From contig NZ_CP077089.1 in assembly GCF_014268445.2 (NCBI RefSeq), forward strand, positions 1,977,501 through 2,041,500: DNA of 64,000 nt, written 5' to 3'. This document shows, one piece after another, positions 42,274 to 51,548 of this stretch; position 1 is the first letter of the stretch; each line of letters opens with the position of its first letter. The notes below the pieces were generated by a model. That model worked only from the letters and a program-made list of their open reading frames with translations, was not told the origin of the DNA and ran no database searches. This DNA comes from Pseudomonas tensinigenes (GTDB taxonomy: Bacteria > Pseudomonadota > Gammaproteobacteria > Pseudomonadales > Pseudomonadaceae). The position numbers and the translations under genes were made by a program.

Positions 42274-42320
42274 GACAAAAACCCGGCTACGCTTTATCGG
42301 CGTGTGCCGGGTTTTTGTCT
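42274..42320 (+). terminator. Terminator after fliD
   Basis: GACAAAAACCCGGC pairs with GCCGGGTTTTTGTC across an 18-base loop. The stem is long and perfect with a built-in T5 run, 12 bp after the fliD stop. It isolates fliS-fliT from fliD. Confidence 0.9.
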
Positions 42321-42327
42321 TCTGCTC

Positions 42328-42354
42328 TAAAGTTTTGTGATTCGTTGGCGATAC
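42328..42354 (+). promoter_or_regulatory. Near-consensus sigma-28 promoter of fliS-fliT
   Basis: TAAAGTTT - N11 - GGCGATAC. The -35 is identical to the FliA consensus at all 8 positions, spacing is exactly 11, and the -10 matches GCCGATAA at 6 of 8. It ends 37 bp before the fliS start and follows the fliD terminator directly. Confidence 0.82.
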
Positions 42355-42391
42355 ACTGGTTATACGAGTCATTGTGGCAATGAGGTAGAAC

Positions 42392-42790
42392 ATGAATCCG
42401 ATGTTAGCCCTTCGGCAGTATCAGAAAGTCGGCGCACACGCTCAGACATCCGAAGCGAGCCCGCACCGTCTGGTGCAAATGTTGATGGAAGGTGGACTGG
42501 CGCGTATCGCTCAGGCCAAAGGCGCCATCGAGCGCAAGGATATTCCAGGCAAATGCACTTCGATCAGCAAGGCGATTGGCATTGTCAGTGGTCTGCGCGA
42601 AGGTCTGGATCTGGAAAACAGTGCGGATACGCTGGCGGACCTGGATGGGCTGTATATCTACATGATGAAGCGCCTCGCCGAGGCGAACATCAGCAGCGAT
42701 CTGCGCATTCTCGACGAGGTTGCAGGTCTGCTGAGTACGGTAAAAGAAGGCTGGGACGCGATCGCGCCTACGCCAGCTCCGCAGTTCTGA
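42392..42790 (+). CDS. fliS: Flagellin export chaperone FliS
   Basis: This 132-aa helical-bundle chaperone binds the FliC C-terminus to stop premature polymerisation. The family opening is visible: MNPMLALRQYQKVGAHAQTSEASPHRLVQMLMEGGLARIAQAKGAIE. DLDGLYIYMMKRLAEANISSD is the third helix. The length is typical. It has its own sigma-28 promoter, so chaperone and client are made by the same sigma factor. Confidence 0.96.
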   Translation: MNPMLALRQYQKVGAHAQTSEASPHRLVQMLMEGGLARIAQAKGAIERKDIPGKCTSISKAIGIVSGLREGLDLENSADTLADLDGLYIYMMKRLAEANISSDLRILDEVAGLLSTVKEGWDAIAPTPAPQF

Positions 42791-42801
42791 AGGAGATCGT
42801 C

Positions 42802-43098
42802 ATGAGTCTTGTATTGCAGCGAATCGCCGATACCCGTGAAGCGTTGGTCACAGCTTTGGCCGAGCGTAATTGGGAAGCCATTGGCGAGCTGGATCTGGCT
42901 TGCCGTTCCTGCATGGAAGACGTCATGGCTGAGGCTTCGCTGGACGAGGTCGCGTTGCGCGACAATCTTGAAGAGTTGCTCCATGTCTACAAGGAGCTTC
43001 TTGAGGTGGCCATGGGTGAGCGGCAAGCAATTGCCAACGAGATGTCGCAGATCACCCAAGCGCAGAACGCGGCAAAGGTTTACCATCTGTTTGGTTAA
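42802..43098 (+). CDS. fliT: FliT-like flagellar chaperone
   Basis: This 98-aa, fully helical, acidic protein begins MSLVLQRIADTREALVTALAERNWEAIGELD, resembling the FliT family that chaperones the cap protein FliD. AAGGAG is 7 bases before ATG 42802, 11 bp after fliS. The sequence signature of FliT is weak, so position after fliS carries much of the assignment. Confidence 0.8.
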   Translation: MSLVLQRIADTREALVTALAERNWEAIGELDLACRSCMEDVMAEASLDEVALRDNLEELLHVYKELLEVAMGERQAIANEMSQITQAQNAAKVYHLFG

Positions 43099-43126
43099 TT
43101 AACACTCAGTTAATCCAGACATGTGC

Positions 43127-43140
43127 GCCATAAATTTGAC
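43127..43140 (+). promoter_or_regulatory. Candidate FleQ box upstream of fleQ
   Basis: GCCATAAATTTGAC matches the FleQ consensus GTCAATAAATTGAC at 10 of 14 positions, with the right half intact. It lies 131 bp before fleQ, in a 172-bp gap that also holds TTGACT motifs (e.g. 43136-43141, then TTAACT after 17 bp) usable as a sigma-70 promoter. Weak evidence by itself. Confidence 0.35.
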
Positions 43141-43270
43141 TGTGCACGGTTTTTTGACTTAACTAGTGGCTGTTTTCAGATTTCAGGCGTCTACAGGCAC
43201 ATGGTGTCCTGCAAGCGTCTCGCTTGCCCCTAATTTCGGGCATTGAGTTGACTAGGGAAGTTGCTATTGC

Positions 43271-44746
43271 ATGTGGCGTGAAACCAAAATTCTGCTGATC
43301 GATGACGATAGCGTCCGCCGCCGCGACCTGGCGGTGATTCTAAATTTTCTTGGCGAAGAAAATTTACCCTGCGGCAGCCATGACTGGCAGCAGGCAGTCG
43401 GCTCTTTGTCGTCTAGTCGTGAGGTCATTTGCGTACTGATCGGGACGGTTAATGCTCCTGGCGCGCTTTTGGGCTTGCTAAAGACACTCTCAACCTGGGA
43501 TGAGTTCCTTCCGGTTTTGTTGATGGGCGATAATTCTTCCGTCGACTTGCCTGAAGACCAGCGTCGTCGTGTGCTTTCGACCCTCGAAATGCCGCCCAGC
43601 TACAGCAAATTGCTCGATTCGCTGCACCGTGCCCAGGTCTACCGCGAGATGTATGACCAGGCCCGCGAGCGCGGTCGTCATCGCGAACCCAACCTGTTCC
43701 GCAGCCTTGTCGGCACCAGTCGTGCAATTCAGCACGTGCGCCAGATGATGCAGCAAGTTGCCGACACCGACGCCAGTGTGTTGATCCTCGGCGAGTCGGG
43801 GACCGGCAAGGAAGTGGTTGCGCGAAACCTGCATTACCACTCCAAGCGCCGCGATGCGCCATTTGTGCCGGTCAATTGCGGGGCGATCCCGGCAGAGCTG
43901 CTCGAAAGCGAATTGTTCGGCCACGAGAAGGGCGCCTTCACCGGTGCAATCACCAGCCGTGCCGGTCGTTTCGAGCTGGCCAACGGCGGTACGCTGTTCC
44001 TCGACGAAATCGGCGACATGCCGCTGCCGATGCAGGTCAAACTGCTGCGTGTCTTGCAGGAACGCACCTTCGAGCGCGTGGGCAGCAACAAGACCCAGAG
44101 CGTCGATGTGCGCATCATCGCGGCAACGCACAAGAATCTCGAAAGCATGATCGAGATCGGCACTTTCCGCGAAGACCTCTACTATCGCCTGAACGTGTTC
44201 CCGATCGAGATGGCGCCGTTGCGTGAGCGTGTCGAAGACATTCCGTTGCTGATGAACGAACTGATCTCGCGCATGGAGCACGAGAAGCGCGGTTCGATCC
44301 GCTTCAACTCGGCAGCGATCATGTCGCTGTGCCGTCACGGCTGGCCAGGTAACGTTCGCGAGCTGGCCAACCTGGTCGAGCGCATGGCGATCATGCATCC
44401 GTACGGGGTGATCGGCGTGGTCGAGTTGCCGAAGAAATTCCGCTACGTCGACGACGAAGACGAGCAAATGGTCGACAGCCTGCGCAGCGATCTTGAAGAG
44501 CGCGTGGCAATTAACGGCCACACGCCGGACTTCACCGCCAACGCCATGCTGCCGCCGGAAGGCCTGGATCTGAAAGACTACCTGGGTGGTCTGGAGCAGG
44601 GCTTGATCCAGCAGGCACTGGACGATGCCAATGGCATTGTGGCGCGTGCCGCTGAGCGCCTGCGCATCCGTCGTACCACCCTGGTCGAGAAGATGCGCAA
44701 ATACGGCATGAGCCGGCGCGATGGAGATGAACAGGCGGAGGATTGA
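43271..44746 (+). CDS. fleQ: Master flagellar regulator FleQ
   Basis: This 491-aa sigma-54 activator tops the flagellar cascade and also controls exopolysaccharide genes in response to c-di-GMP. It has an atypical receiver (1-125), an AAA+ domain (145-375) and a Fis-type HTH (about 440-480). Walker A is GESGTGKE (174-181), the sigma-54 loop GAFTGA is at 221-226 and Walker B LFLDEIGD is at 242-249. The c-di-GMP-binding LFRS (142-145) and R185/N186 sit at the positions known in P. aeruginosa FleQ. The ATG start has only a weak ribosome site. Confidence 0.97.
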   Translation: MWRETKILLIDDDSVRRRDLAVILNFLGEENLPCGSHDWQQAVGSLSSSREVICVLIGTVNAPGALLGLLKTLSTWDEFLPVLLMGDNSSVDLPEDQRRRVLSTLEMPPSYSKLLDSLHRAQVYREMYDQARERGRHREPNLFRSLVGTSRAIQHVRQMMQQVADTDASVLILGESGTGKEVVARNLHYHSKRRDAPFVPVNCGAIPAELLESELFGHEKGAFTGAITSRAGRFELANGGTLFLDEIGDMPLPMQVKLLRVLQERTFERVGSNKTQSVDVRIIAATHKNLESMIEIGTFREDLYYRLNVFPIEMAPLRERVEDIPLLMNELISRMEHEKRGSIRFNSAAIMSLCRHGWPGNVRELANLVERMAIMHPYGVIGVVELPKKFRYVDDEDEQMVDSLRSDLEERVAINGHTPDFTANAMLPPEGLDLKDYLGGLEQGLIQQALDDANGIVARAAERLRIRRTTLVEKMRKYGMSRRDGDEQAED

Positions 44747-44758
44747 CGCCTGTTTTTC

Positions 44759-44788
44759 AACTGCTTCATTTATAAGCAGTTTTTTTTA
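44759..44788 (+). terminator. Terminator after fleQ
   Basis: AACTGCTT and AAGCAGTT form a stem around CATTTAT, followed by T8. The last A after the T-run is the first base of the fleSR sigma-54 promoter. Confidence 0.88.
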
Positions 44789-44803
44789 GGCACGGGTATT
44801 GCT
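44788..44803 (+). promoter_or_regulatory. Sigma-54 promoter of fleSR
   Basis: AGGCACGGGTATTGCT matches TGGCACG-N4-TTGCW at 11 of 12 defined positions. It ends 52 bp before the fleS ATG. FleQ-dependent fleSR transcription is established in P. aeruginosa. Confidence 0.88.
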
Positions 44804-44855
44804 ACAGCCCTCGCAACGTTCCGTTTAACTGACGGTCAGCCAAGCGAGAAGCACA

Positions 44856-46067
44856 ATGCCCCAAGCCGCCCAGATGTCTTCTGCCTCCAGTCCCGAGGGG
44901 CAACCGTCCTCCGTAGAACAGGCAAGCCGACAGGGTCTTGAGCAGGCCTTCGAGCTGTTCAGCCAAATGTCCAGTCAACTGACGGACTCCTACAGCATGC
45001 TTGAAGCGCGGGTCACCGAGCTCAAGGGTGAACTGGCTGTGGTCAGCGCCCAGCGTATGCAGGAGCTGGCGGAAAAAGAGCGTCTGGCCAACCGTCTGCA
45101 AAACCTCCTCGACCTGTTGCCTGGTGGTGTCATCGTGATCGATGGCCACGGTATCGTCGTCGAAGCCAATCCGGCGGCAATCGAACTGTTGGGTCTGCCG
45201 TTGGAAGGCGAGCTGTGGCGCCACGTGATTGCTCGCTGCTTTGCCCCGCGTGAGGACGACGGTCACGAAATTTCCTTGAAAAACGGCCGACGCCTGTCGA
45301 TTGCTACCCGTTCGCTGGACGCCGAGCCTGGGCAATTGGTGCTGCTCAACGACCTGACAGAAACCCGCCATTTGCAAGACCAGTTGGCGCGCCACGAACG
45401 ATTGTCTTCGCTGGGGCGGATGGTCGCTTCGCTGGCCCACCAGATCCGCACGCCGCTGTCCGCCGCTTTGCTCTACGCCAGTCATTTGACTGAGCAGGAA
45501 CTGCCAGTCGCCACTCAGCAGCGTTTCGCCGGGCGGCTGAAAGAGCGCCTGCATGAATTGGAGCACCAGGTGCGCGACATGCTGGTGTTCGCTCGCGGTG
45601 AATTGCCGTTGACTGATCGCCTCACTCCGAACGCTTTGATGCAGGCGCTGCAAGCGGCGGCGCTGACCCATGTGCAGGATCTGCCCATCCGCTGGCAGTG
45701 CGACAGTCATGCCGGAGAGCTGTTGTGCAATCGCGATACGCTGGTCGGTGCGCTTTTGAATTTGATCGAAAATGCGATTCAGGCCAGTGCCGCAGACGTG
45801 CGCCTGAAAGTGCATTGCTACACCCGCGACAACGCCTTGCGCATCAGCGTCAGCGACAGTGGCAGCGGAATCGAGCCCTTGGTGCTGGAGCGTCTGGGCG
45901 AGCCGTTTTTTACCACCAAAGTGACCGGCACTGGCCTCGGGCTGACCGTGGTCAAAGCGGTGGCACGGGCGCATCAGGGACAATTGCAGTTGCGTTCGCG
46001 GGTCGGCCGCGGCACGTGCGCGCAGGTCATCCTGCCGCTGTTTTCCGCTGCACAGGGAGCTGAGTAA
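44856..46067 (+). CDS. fleS: Sensor histidine kinase FleS
   Basis: This 403-aa cytosolic kinase phosphorylates FleR and links assembly state to class III genes. A coiled coil (about 25-85) precedes a PAS domain (about 82-170, LLPGGVIVIDGHGIVVEANPAAIELLG). The H-box is SLAHQIRTPL with H195. N306 of LIENAIQ, DSGSGIEP and TGLGLTVVK complete the ATPase domain. No membrane segments are present, as in other FleS. fleR begins 5 bp after the stop. Confidence 0.95.
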   Translation: MPQAAQMSSASSPEGQPSSVEQASRQGLEQAFELFSQMSSQLTDSYSMLEARVTELKGELAVVSAQRMQELAEKERLANRLQNLLDLLPGGVIVIDGHGIVVEANPAAIELLGLPLEGELWRHVIARCFAPREDDGHEISLKNGRRLSIATRSLDAEPGQLVLLNDLTETRHLQDQLARHERLSSLGRMVASLAHQIRTPLSAALLYASHLTEQELPVATQQRFAGRLKERLHELEHQVRDMLVFARGELPLTDRLTPNALMQALQAAALTHVQDLPIRWQCDSHAGELLCNRDTLVGALLNLIENAIQASAADVRLKVHCYTRDNALRISVSDSGSGIEPLVLERLGEPFFTTKVTGTGLGLTVVKAVARAHQGQLQLRSRVGRGTCAQVILPLFSAAQGAE

Positions 46068-46072
46068 ACGAC

Positions 46073-47464
46073 ATGGGCATCAAGGTTTTGCTGGTCGAGG
46101 ATGACCGTTCGTTGCGCGAAGCGCTGACCGATACGTTGTTGTTGGCCGGCCATGACTACCATGCGGTCGGTAGCGCTGAGGAGGCGTTGACCGCGGTCGC
46201 TCGCGAAGCATTCAGCCTGGTGGTCAGCGACGTCAACATGCCAGGCATGGACGGACATCAATTGCTCTCATTGTTGCGCGCTCGTCAGCCGCAGTTGCCG
46301 GTGTTGCTGATGACTGCGCATGGCGCCGTTGAGCGCGCGGTCGATGCGATGCGCCAAGGTGCAGCGGACTATCTGGTCAAACCTTTCGAACCTAAAGCCT
46401 TGCTCGATCTGGTCGCGCGGCATGCGCTGGGCAATATTGGCGCGAGCGAAAGCGAAGGCCCGATCGCGGTCGAGCCGGCGAGCGCGCAACTGCTCGAGTT
46501 GGCCGCGCGCGTTGCACGCAGCGACTCCACGGTGCTGATTTCCGGCGAGTCCGGTACCGGTAAAGAAGTGTTGGCGCGCTACATTCACCAGCAATCCCAT
46601 CGCGCCAGTCAGCCGTTCATTGCGATCAACTGCGCGGCGATCCCGGACAACATGCTCGAAGCGACGTTGTTCGGCCACGAGAAGGGCTCGTTCACGGGAG
46701 CCATCGCGGCGCAGGCCGGCAAGTTCGAGCAGGCCGATGGCGGTACGCTGTTGCTCGACGAAATCTCCGAAATGCCTCTGGGTCTGCAAGCCAAATTGCT
46801 TCGCGTGCTGCAAGAACGCGAAGTCGAGCGGGTTGGCGCGCGCAAACCCATTGCCTTGGATATTCGTGTGGTCGCCACCACCAACCGCGATCTGGCGGGC
46901 GAAGTAGCGGCGGGGCGTTTCCGTGAAGACCTTTTTTACCGTTTGTCGGTTTTCCCACTGGCTTGGCGTCCACTTCGCGAGCGCACTGCCGATATCCTGC
47001 CGCTGGCCGAAAGGTTGTTGGCCAAACACGTCAATAAAATGAAGCATGCGGCGGCGAAACTCTCGCCTGACGCGCAAGCGTGTCTGACTGCGTACCCGTG
47101 GCCGGGCAATGTGCGTGAACTGGATAACGCCATTCAGCGTGCGTTGATCCTGCAGCAGGGCGGTTTGATTCAGCCGCAGGATTTCTGTCTGGCCGGTCCC
47201 GTGACGTACACCGCGATGCCCGTCGCCGCGCCGGTTTCAGCGGTGCTTCGCGAGGTGGAAATCGAAGCGGATTCGGCCGGCGCCCTGGGCGATGACCTGC
47301 GCCGCCGGGAGTTTCAGATGATCATCGACACCCTGCGTGCCGAACGTGGCCGCCGCAAGGAAGCCGCAGAAAAGCTCGGCATCAGCCCGCGCACCCTGCG
47401 CTACAAACTGGCGCAAATGCGCGATGCCGGGATGGACGTCGAAGGTTATCTGTTCGCCACCTGA
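46073..47464 (+). CDS. fleR: Response regulator FleR
   Basis: This 463-aa NtrC-type activator has a receiver with phospho-acceptor D53 (VVSDVNMPGMDG), Walker A GESGTGKE (158-165), a sigma-54 loop reading GSFTGA (205-210; Phe-Thr-Gly-Ala kept, first Ala to Ser), and a Fis-type HTH at the C-terminus (GRRKEAAEKLGISPRTLRYKL). It activates class III flagellar operons such as flgF and, in P. aeruginosa, flgB. Confidence 0.96.
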   Translation: MGIKVLLVEDDRSLREALTDTLLLAGHDYHAVGSAEEALTAVAREAFSLVVSDVNMPGMDGHQLLSLLRARQPQLPVLLMTAHGAVERAVDAMRQGAADYLVKPFEPKALLDLVARHALGNIGASESEGPIAVEPASAQLLELAARVARSDSTVLISGESGTGKEVLARYIHQQSHRASQPFIAINCAAIPDNMLEATLFGHEKGSFTGAIAAQAGKFEQADGGTLLLDEISEMPLGLQAKLLRVLQEREVERVGARKPIALDIRVVATTNRDLAGEVAAGRFREDLFYRLSVFPLAWRPLRERTADILPLAERLLAKHVNKMKHAAAKLSPDAQACLTAYPWPGNVRELDNAIQRALILQQGGLIQPQDFCLAGPVTYTAMPVAAPVSAVLREVEIEADSAGALGDDLRRREFQMIIDTLRAERGRRKEAAEKLGISPRTLRYKLAQMRDAGMDVEGYLFAT

Positions 47465-47515
47465 CGTCTGCCGCAACGATTTGAAAACGCTTTTCTGAAA
47501 GGGGTGCCCATGAGC

Positions 47516-47531
47516 TGGCACCCTTGTTGCT
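47516..47531 (+). promoter_or_regulatory. Sigma-54 promoter of fliE operon
   Basis: TGGCACCCTTGTTGCT matches TGGCACG-N4-TTGCW at all but one defined position, ending 61 bp before the fliE ATG. The -24 element lies inside a 7-bp inverted repeat, GGGTGCC (47502-47508) and GGCACCC (47517-47523), which may be the end of the fleR transcript. Confidence 0.9.
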
Positions 47532-47592
47532 AATACCTGTGTACCCGCCGAGTGAGTGTCAAAAAATTGCGGGCCGCCCAAGAGAGTAGACC

Positions 47593-47922
47593 ATGAGCCA
47601 AGGTATTGAATTTAATCGGTTGATGATGGACATGAAGGCCATGAAATTGGACGCCATGTCTGCACCGAAATCGACGACCGCTGTCCCTGAGCTGGGAGGC
47701 AGCAGCTTTTCCGACATGCTCGGTCAGGCGATCAACAAGGTCAGCGATACCCAGACCGCGTCGACTCAGTTGGCCAACGCATTTGAAGTGGGCAAAAGCG
47801 GCGTCGACCTGACGGACGTGATGGTCGCTTCGCAAAAAGCCAGCGTGTCGTTCCAGGCTCTGACCCAGGTACGCAACAAGCTGGTTCAGGCTTATCAAGA
47901 CATCATGCAGATGCCGGTTTAA
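47593..47922 (+). CDS. fliE: Flagellar hook-basal body protein FliE
   Basis: This 109-aa adaptor joins the MS ring and proximal rod and is the first protein exported. The signature [71 protein letters not shown] is complete. It is first of fliEFGHIJ, with fliF starting 15 bp later. Confidence 0.97.
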   Translation: MSQGIEFNRLMMDMKAMKLDAMSAPKSTTAVPELGGSSFSDMLGQAINKVSDTQTASTQLANAFEVGKSGVDLTDVMVASQKASVSFQALTQVRNKLVQAYQDIMQMPV

Positions 47923-47937
47923 GGACGAGATTGAGTC

Positions 47938-49725
47938 ATGGCAGAAGCAGTCGCCGATAACGTTCCGGCCAAGGCCACCCCGATAGACGGCAAACCGCCG
48001 CTGTTCGGCCTGTCCTTCCTGGAAAACCTCTCCGAGATGACCATGCTGCGTCAGGTGGGCCTGTTGGTCGGCCTGGCTGCGAGCGTGGCGATTGGCTTTG
48101 CCGTGGTGCTGTGGTCGCAGCAGCCGGATTACCGTCCGTTGTATGGCAGCCTTGCCGGTATGGACGCCAAGCAGGTCATGGACACCCTGGCCTCCGCCGA
48201 CATCCCTTACACCGTTGAACCGAACTCCGGCGCCTTGCTGGTCAAGGCCGATGACCTGTCTCGTGCACGGATGAAACTCGCCGCTGCTGGTGTCACTCCC
48301 AGCGACGGCAACATCGGTTTCGAAATCCTCGACAAGGAACAGGGTCTGGGCACCAGCCAGTTCATGGAAGCGACGCGTTACCGTCGTGGCCTCGAAGGTG
48401 AGCTGGCCCGGACCATTTCCAGCCTGAACAACGTCAAGGGTGCCCGCGTGCACCTGGCCATTCCGAAGAGCTCGGTGTTTGTGCGTGATGAGCGCAAGCC
48501 AAGCGCTTCGGTATTGGTCGAGTTGTACTCCGGTCGTTCGCTGGAGCCAGGTCAGGTCATCGCGATCATCAACCTGGTGGCGACCTCCGTTCCCGAGCTG
48601 AGCAAATCGCAGATCACCGTCGTCGATCAGAAGGGCAACCTGCTCTCCGATCAGGCGGAGAACTCCGAAATGACCATGGCCGGCAAGCAGTTCGATTACA
48701 GCCGTCGCATGGAAAGCATGCTCACCCAGCGCGTGCACAACATTCTGCAACCGGTATTGGGCAACGATCGCTACAAGGCGGAAGTTTCGGCTGACATCGA
48801 TTTCAACGCTGTCGAGTCGACCGCCGAGCAGTTCAACCCGGATCAACCGGCGTTGCGCAGCGAGCAGTCGGTCAACGAACAACGCACCGCCAGCAATGGC
48901 CCGCAAGGTGTGCCGGGTGCCCTGAGCAACCAGCCGCCGTCGCCAGCCTCGGCACCGCAAACCACCGGTGGTGCCGCAGCGCCAGCCGCGATGGTGCAGC
49001 CAGGTCAGCCATTGGTTGACGCCAACGGTCAGCAGATCATGGACCCGGCCACCGGCCAGCCAATGCTCGCGCCGTACCCGGCCGACAAGCGTCAACAATC
49101 GACCAAGAACTTCGAACTCGACCGTTCCATCAGCCACACTAAACAGCAGCAGGGTCGCCTGAATCGTCTGTCGGTGTCGGTGGTTGTCGACGATCAGGTC
49201 AAGGTCAACGCGGCCAACGGCGAAACCAGCCGTGCGCCGTGGAGCGCCGACGAATTGGCGCGCTTCACCCGTCTGGTCCAGGACGCGGTCGGTTTCGACG
49301 CCAGCCGTGGCGACAGCGTCAGCGTGATCAACATGCCGTTCTCCGCCGAGCGCGGCGAAGTGATTGCCGATATTCCGTTCTACTCCCAGCCATGGTTCTG
49401 GGACATCGTCAAACAAGTGCTGGGTGTGTTGTTTATCCTGGTGCTGGTGTTTGGTGTGCTGCGTCCGGTGCTAAACAACATCACCGGCGGCGGCAAAGGC
49501 AAGGAGCTGGCCGGTCTTGGCAGCGACGTGGAACTCGGCGGGATGGGCGGCCTGGACGGCGAACTTTCCAACGACCGCGTGAGCCTCGGTGGTCCGCAGA
49601 GCATTCTGTTGCCGAGCCCGAGTGAGGGTTATGACGCGCAACTGAATGCAATCAAGAGTCTGGTGGCCGAGGATCCGGGTCGCGTGGCTCAGGTCGTGAA
49701 AGAGTGGATTAACGCAGATGAGTGA
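47938..49725 (+). CDS. fliF: MS-ring protein FliF
   Basis: This 595-aa inner-membrane ring protein has a first membrane helix at about 38-60 (QVGLLVGLAASVAIGFAVVLW) and a second at about 488-510 (VLGVLFILVLVFGVLRPVL), with a large periplasmic domain between. Ring-building motifs include GTSQFMEATRYRRGLEGELARTISSLNNVKGARVHLAIPK. A Pro/Ala/Gln-rich loop (about 325-370) interrupts the third periplasmic domain. The C-terminal tail (QLNAIKSLVAEDPGRVAQVVKEWI) binds FliG, whose gene overlaps by 8 bp. Confidence 0.98.
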   Translation: MAEAVADNVPAKATPIDGKPPLFGLSFLENLSEMTMLRQVGLLVGLAASVAIGFAVVLWSQQPDYRPLYGSLAGMDAKQVMDTLASADIPYTVEPNSGALLVKADDLSRARMKLAAAGVTPSDGNIGFEILDKEQGLGTSQFMEATRYRRGLEGELARTISSLNNVKGARVHLAIPKSSVFVRDERKPSASVLVELYSGRSLEPGQVIAIINLVATSVPELSKSQITVVDQKGNLLSDQAENSEMTMAGKQFDYSRRMESMLTQRVHNILQPVLGNDRYKAEVSADIDFNAVESTAEQFNPDQPALRSEQSVNEQRTASNGPQGVPGALSNQPPSPASAPQTTGGAAAPAAMVQPGQPLVDANGQQIMDPATGQPMLAPYPADKRQQSTKNFELDRSISHTKQQQGRLNRLSVSVVVDDQVKVNAANGETSRAPWSADELARFTRLVQDAVGFDASRGDSVSVINMPFSAERGEVIADIPFYSQPWFWDIVKQVLGVLFILVLVFGVLRPVLNNITGGGKGKELAGLGSDVELGGMGGLDGELSNDRVSLGGPQSILLPSPSEGYDAQLNAIKSLVAEDPGRVAQVVKEWINADE

Positions 49726-50737
49726 TAACCGAGCCGCAACCGTCAAACTGAACAAGGTCGACAAAGCCGCGATTCTGCTGCTGTCCCTGGGTTCGACCGA
49801 TGCCGCGCAAGTGCTGCGCCACATGGGCCCGAAAGAGGTTCAGCGTGTGGGTGTGGCCATGGCGCAGATGGGCAACGTCCATCGCGAACAGGTCGAGCAG
49901 GTCATGAGCGAGTTCGTCGACATCGTCGGCGACCAGACCAGCCTGGGCGTCGGTTCCGACGACTACGTGCGCAAAATGCTCACCCAGGCCCTGGGTGAAG
50001 ACAAGGCCAACGGCTTGATCGACCGCATCCTGCTCGGTGGCAACACCAGTGGCCTCGACAGCCTGAAATGGATGGAGCCGCGCGCCGTTGCCGACGTGAT
50101 CCGCTACGAACACCCGCAGATTCAGGCAATCGTGGTCGCATACCTCGACCCGGATCAGGCCGGTGAAGTACTCGGCAACTTCGACCACAAAGTGCGTCTG
50201 GACATCATCCTGCGCGTCTCGTCGTTGAACACCGTACAGCCAGCGGCACTGAAAGAGCTCAACCAGATTCTCGAAAAGCAGTTCTCCGGCAACTCGAATG
50301 CCTCGCGCACCACCCTGGGTGGCATCAAACGCGCGGCGGACATCATGAACTTCCTCGACAGCTCGATCGAAGGCCAGCTCATGGACTCGATCCGCGAAGT
50401 CGACGAAGACCTGTCCGGTCAGATCGAAGACCTCATGTTCGTGTTCAACAACCTCGCCGATGTCGACGACCGTGGCATTCAGGCGTTGCTGCGCGAAGTG
50501 TCTTCCGACGTGTTGGTGCTGGCCCTCAAGGGTTCGGACGAAGGCGTCAAAGAGAAGATCTTCAAGAACATGTCCAAACGTGCCGCCGAACTGTTGCGCG
50601 ACGACCTCGAGGCCAAAGGCCCGGTGCGCGTCAGCGACGTCGAAACCGCACAGAAAGAAATCCTCACCATTGCCCGTCGTATGGCCGAAGCCGGCGAAAT
50701 CGTACTCGGTGGCAAGGGTGGCGAGGAAATGATCTAA
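49718..50737 (+). CDS. fliG: Motor switch protein FliG
   Basis: This 339-aa C-ring protein transmits torque from the stator. Visible parts are the FliF-binding N-domain (KAAILLLSLGSTDAAQVLRHMGPKEV), the middle EHPQIQAIVVAYLDPDQAGEVLGNF (EHPQ motif) and the C-terminal domain with charged residues (SDVLVLALKGSDEGVKEKIFKNMSKRAAELLRDDLEAKGPVR). The GIQALLREVS before it is the flexible link. The length is standard. Confidence 0.98.
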   Translation: MSDNRAATVKLNKVDKAAILLLSLGSTDAAQVLRHMGPKEVQRVGVAMAQMGNVHREQVEQVMSEFVDIVGDQTSLGVGSDDYVRKMLTQALGEDKANGLIDRILLGGNTSGLDSLKWMEPRAVADVIRYEHPQIQAIVVAYLDPDQAGEVLGNFDHKVRLDIILRVSSLNTVQPAALKELNQILEKQFSGNSNASRTTLGGIKRAADIMNFLDSSIEGQLMDSIREVDEDLSGQIEDLMFVFNNLADVDDRGIQALLREVSSDVLVLALKGSDEGVKEKIFKNMSKRAAELLRDDLEAKGPVRVSDVETAQKEILTIARRMAEAGEIVLGGKGGEEMI

Positions 50738-50741
50738 GCCC

Positions 50742-51548
50742 ATGGACAAGCACGACGACGATGTGACGGATCTGATCCGTGCCCGCGATGTCCGTGGTTT
50801 CGAATCCTGGGCGATGCCCAGCTTCGACCCGCCGAAACCGGAACCCGAGCCAGAGCCGGAGCCAGAACCGCCGGAAATGGAAGAAGTGCCGCTGGAGGAA
50901 GTCCAGCCACTGACCCTGGAAGAACTCGAAAGCATCCGTCAGGAGGCTTACAACGAAGGCTTCGGCATCGGCGAAAAGGAAGGTTTTCACAGCGCCACGC
51001 TCAAGGTGCGTCAGGAAGCCGAGGTGGCGCTCAGCGCCAAACTTGCCAGCCTCGAGCAACTGATGGCGAACCTGTTCGAGCCCATCGCTGAGCAGGACAC
51101 GCAGATTGAAAAGTCGCTGGTCGACCTCGTGCAACACATCACCAAACAGGTGATCAAGCGCGAACTGGCCATCGATTCCAGTCAGATCGAACACGTCATG
51201 CGCGATGCGCTCAAGCTGTTGCCGTTGGGTGTCGACAACGTGCGTCTGTACGTCAATCCGCAGGACTTCGAGCAAGCCAAGGCTCTGCGCGAGCGCCATG
51301 AGGAAACCTGGCGCATCGTCGAAGATGAATCGCTGTTGCCGGGCGGCTGCCGGGTTGAAACCGAGCACAGCCGCATCGATGCGAGCATCGAAACCCGCGT
51401 GGCTCAGGTCATGGCCAAACTGCTCGATCAGCTACACGAGCAGGCCTTGCATCCGGCCGATGCGGATCTGAGCCTGGATATTCCCGAAGACGTAAAACCG
51501 GCGGCCACGCCTGAAGAGCCGCTCGCGGACCACCCCGATGCGCCTTGA
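50742..51548 (+). CDS. fliH: Flagellar export ATPase regulator FliH
   Basis: This 268-aa FliI-binding stator of the export ATPase complex has an N-terminus with conserved aromatic W23 and a (Pro-Glu)n tract at residues 31-45. A coiled coil (about 60-130) with [18 protein letters not shown] follows, then a V-ATPase subunit E-like C-terminal domain ([30 protein letters not shown]). The ATG of fliI lies inside its last codons (11-bp overlap). Confidence 0.95.
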   Translation: MDKHDDDVTDLIRARDVRGFESWAMPSFDPPKPEPEPEPEPEPPEMEEVPLEEVQPLTLEELESIRQEAYNEGFGIGEKEGFHSATLKVRQEAEVALSAKLASLEQLMANLFEPIAEQDTQIEKSLVDLVQHITKQVIKRELAIDSSQIEHVMRDALKLLPLGVDNVRLYVNPQDFEQAKALRERHEETWRIVEDESLLPGGCRVETEHSRIDASIETRVAQVMAKLLDQLHEQALHPADADLSLDIPEDVKPAATPEEPLADHPDAP

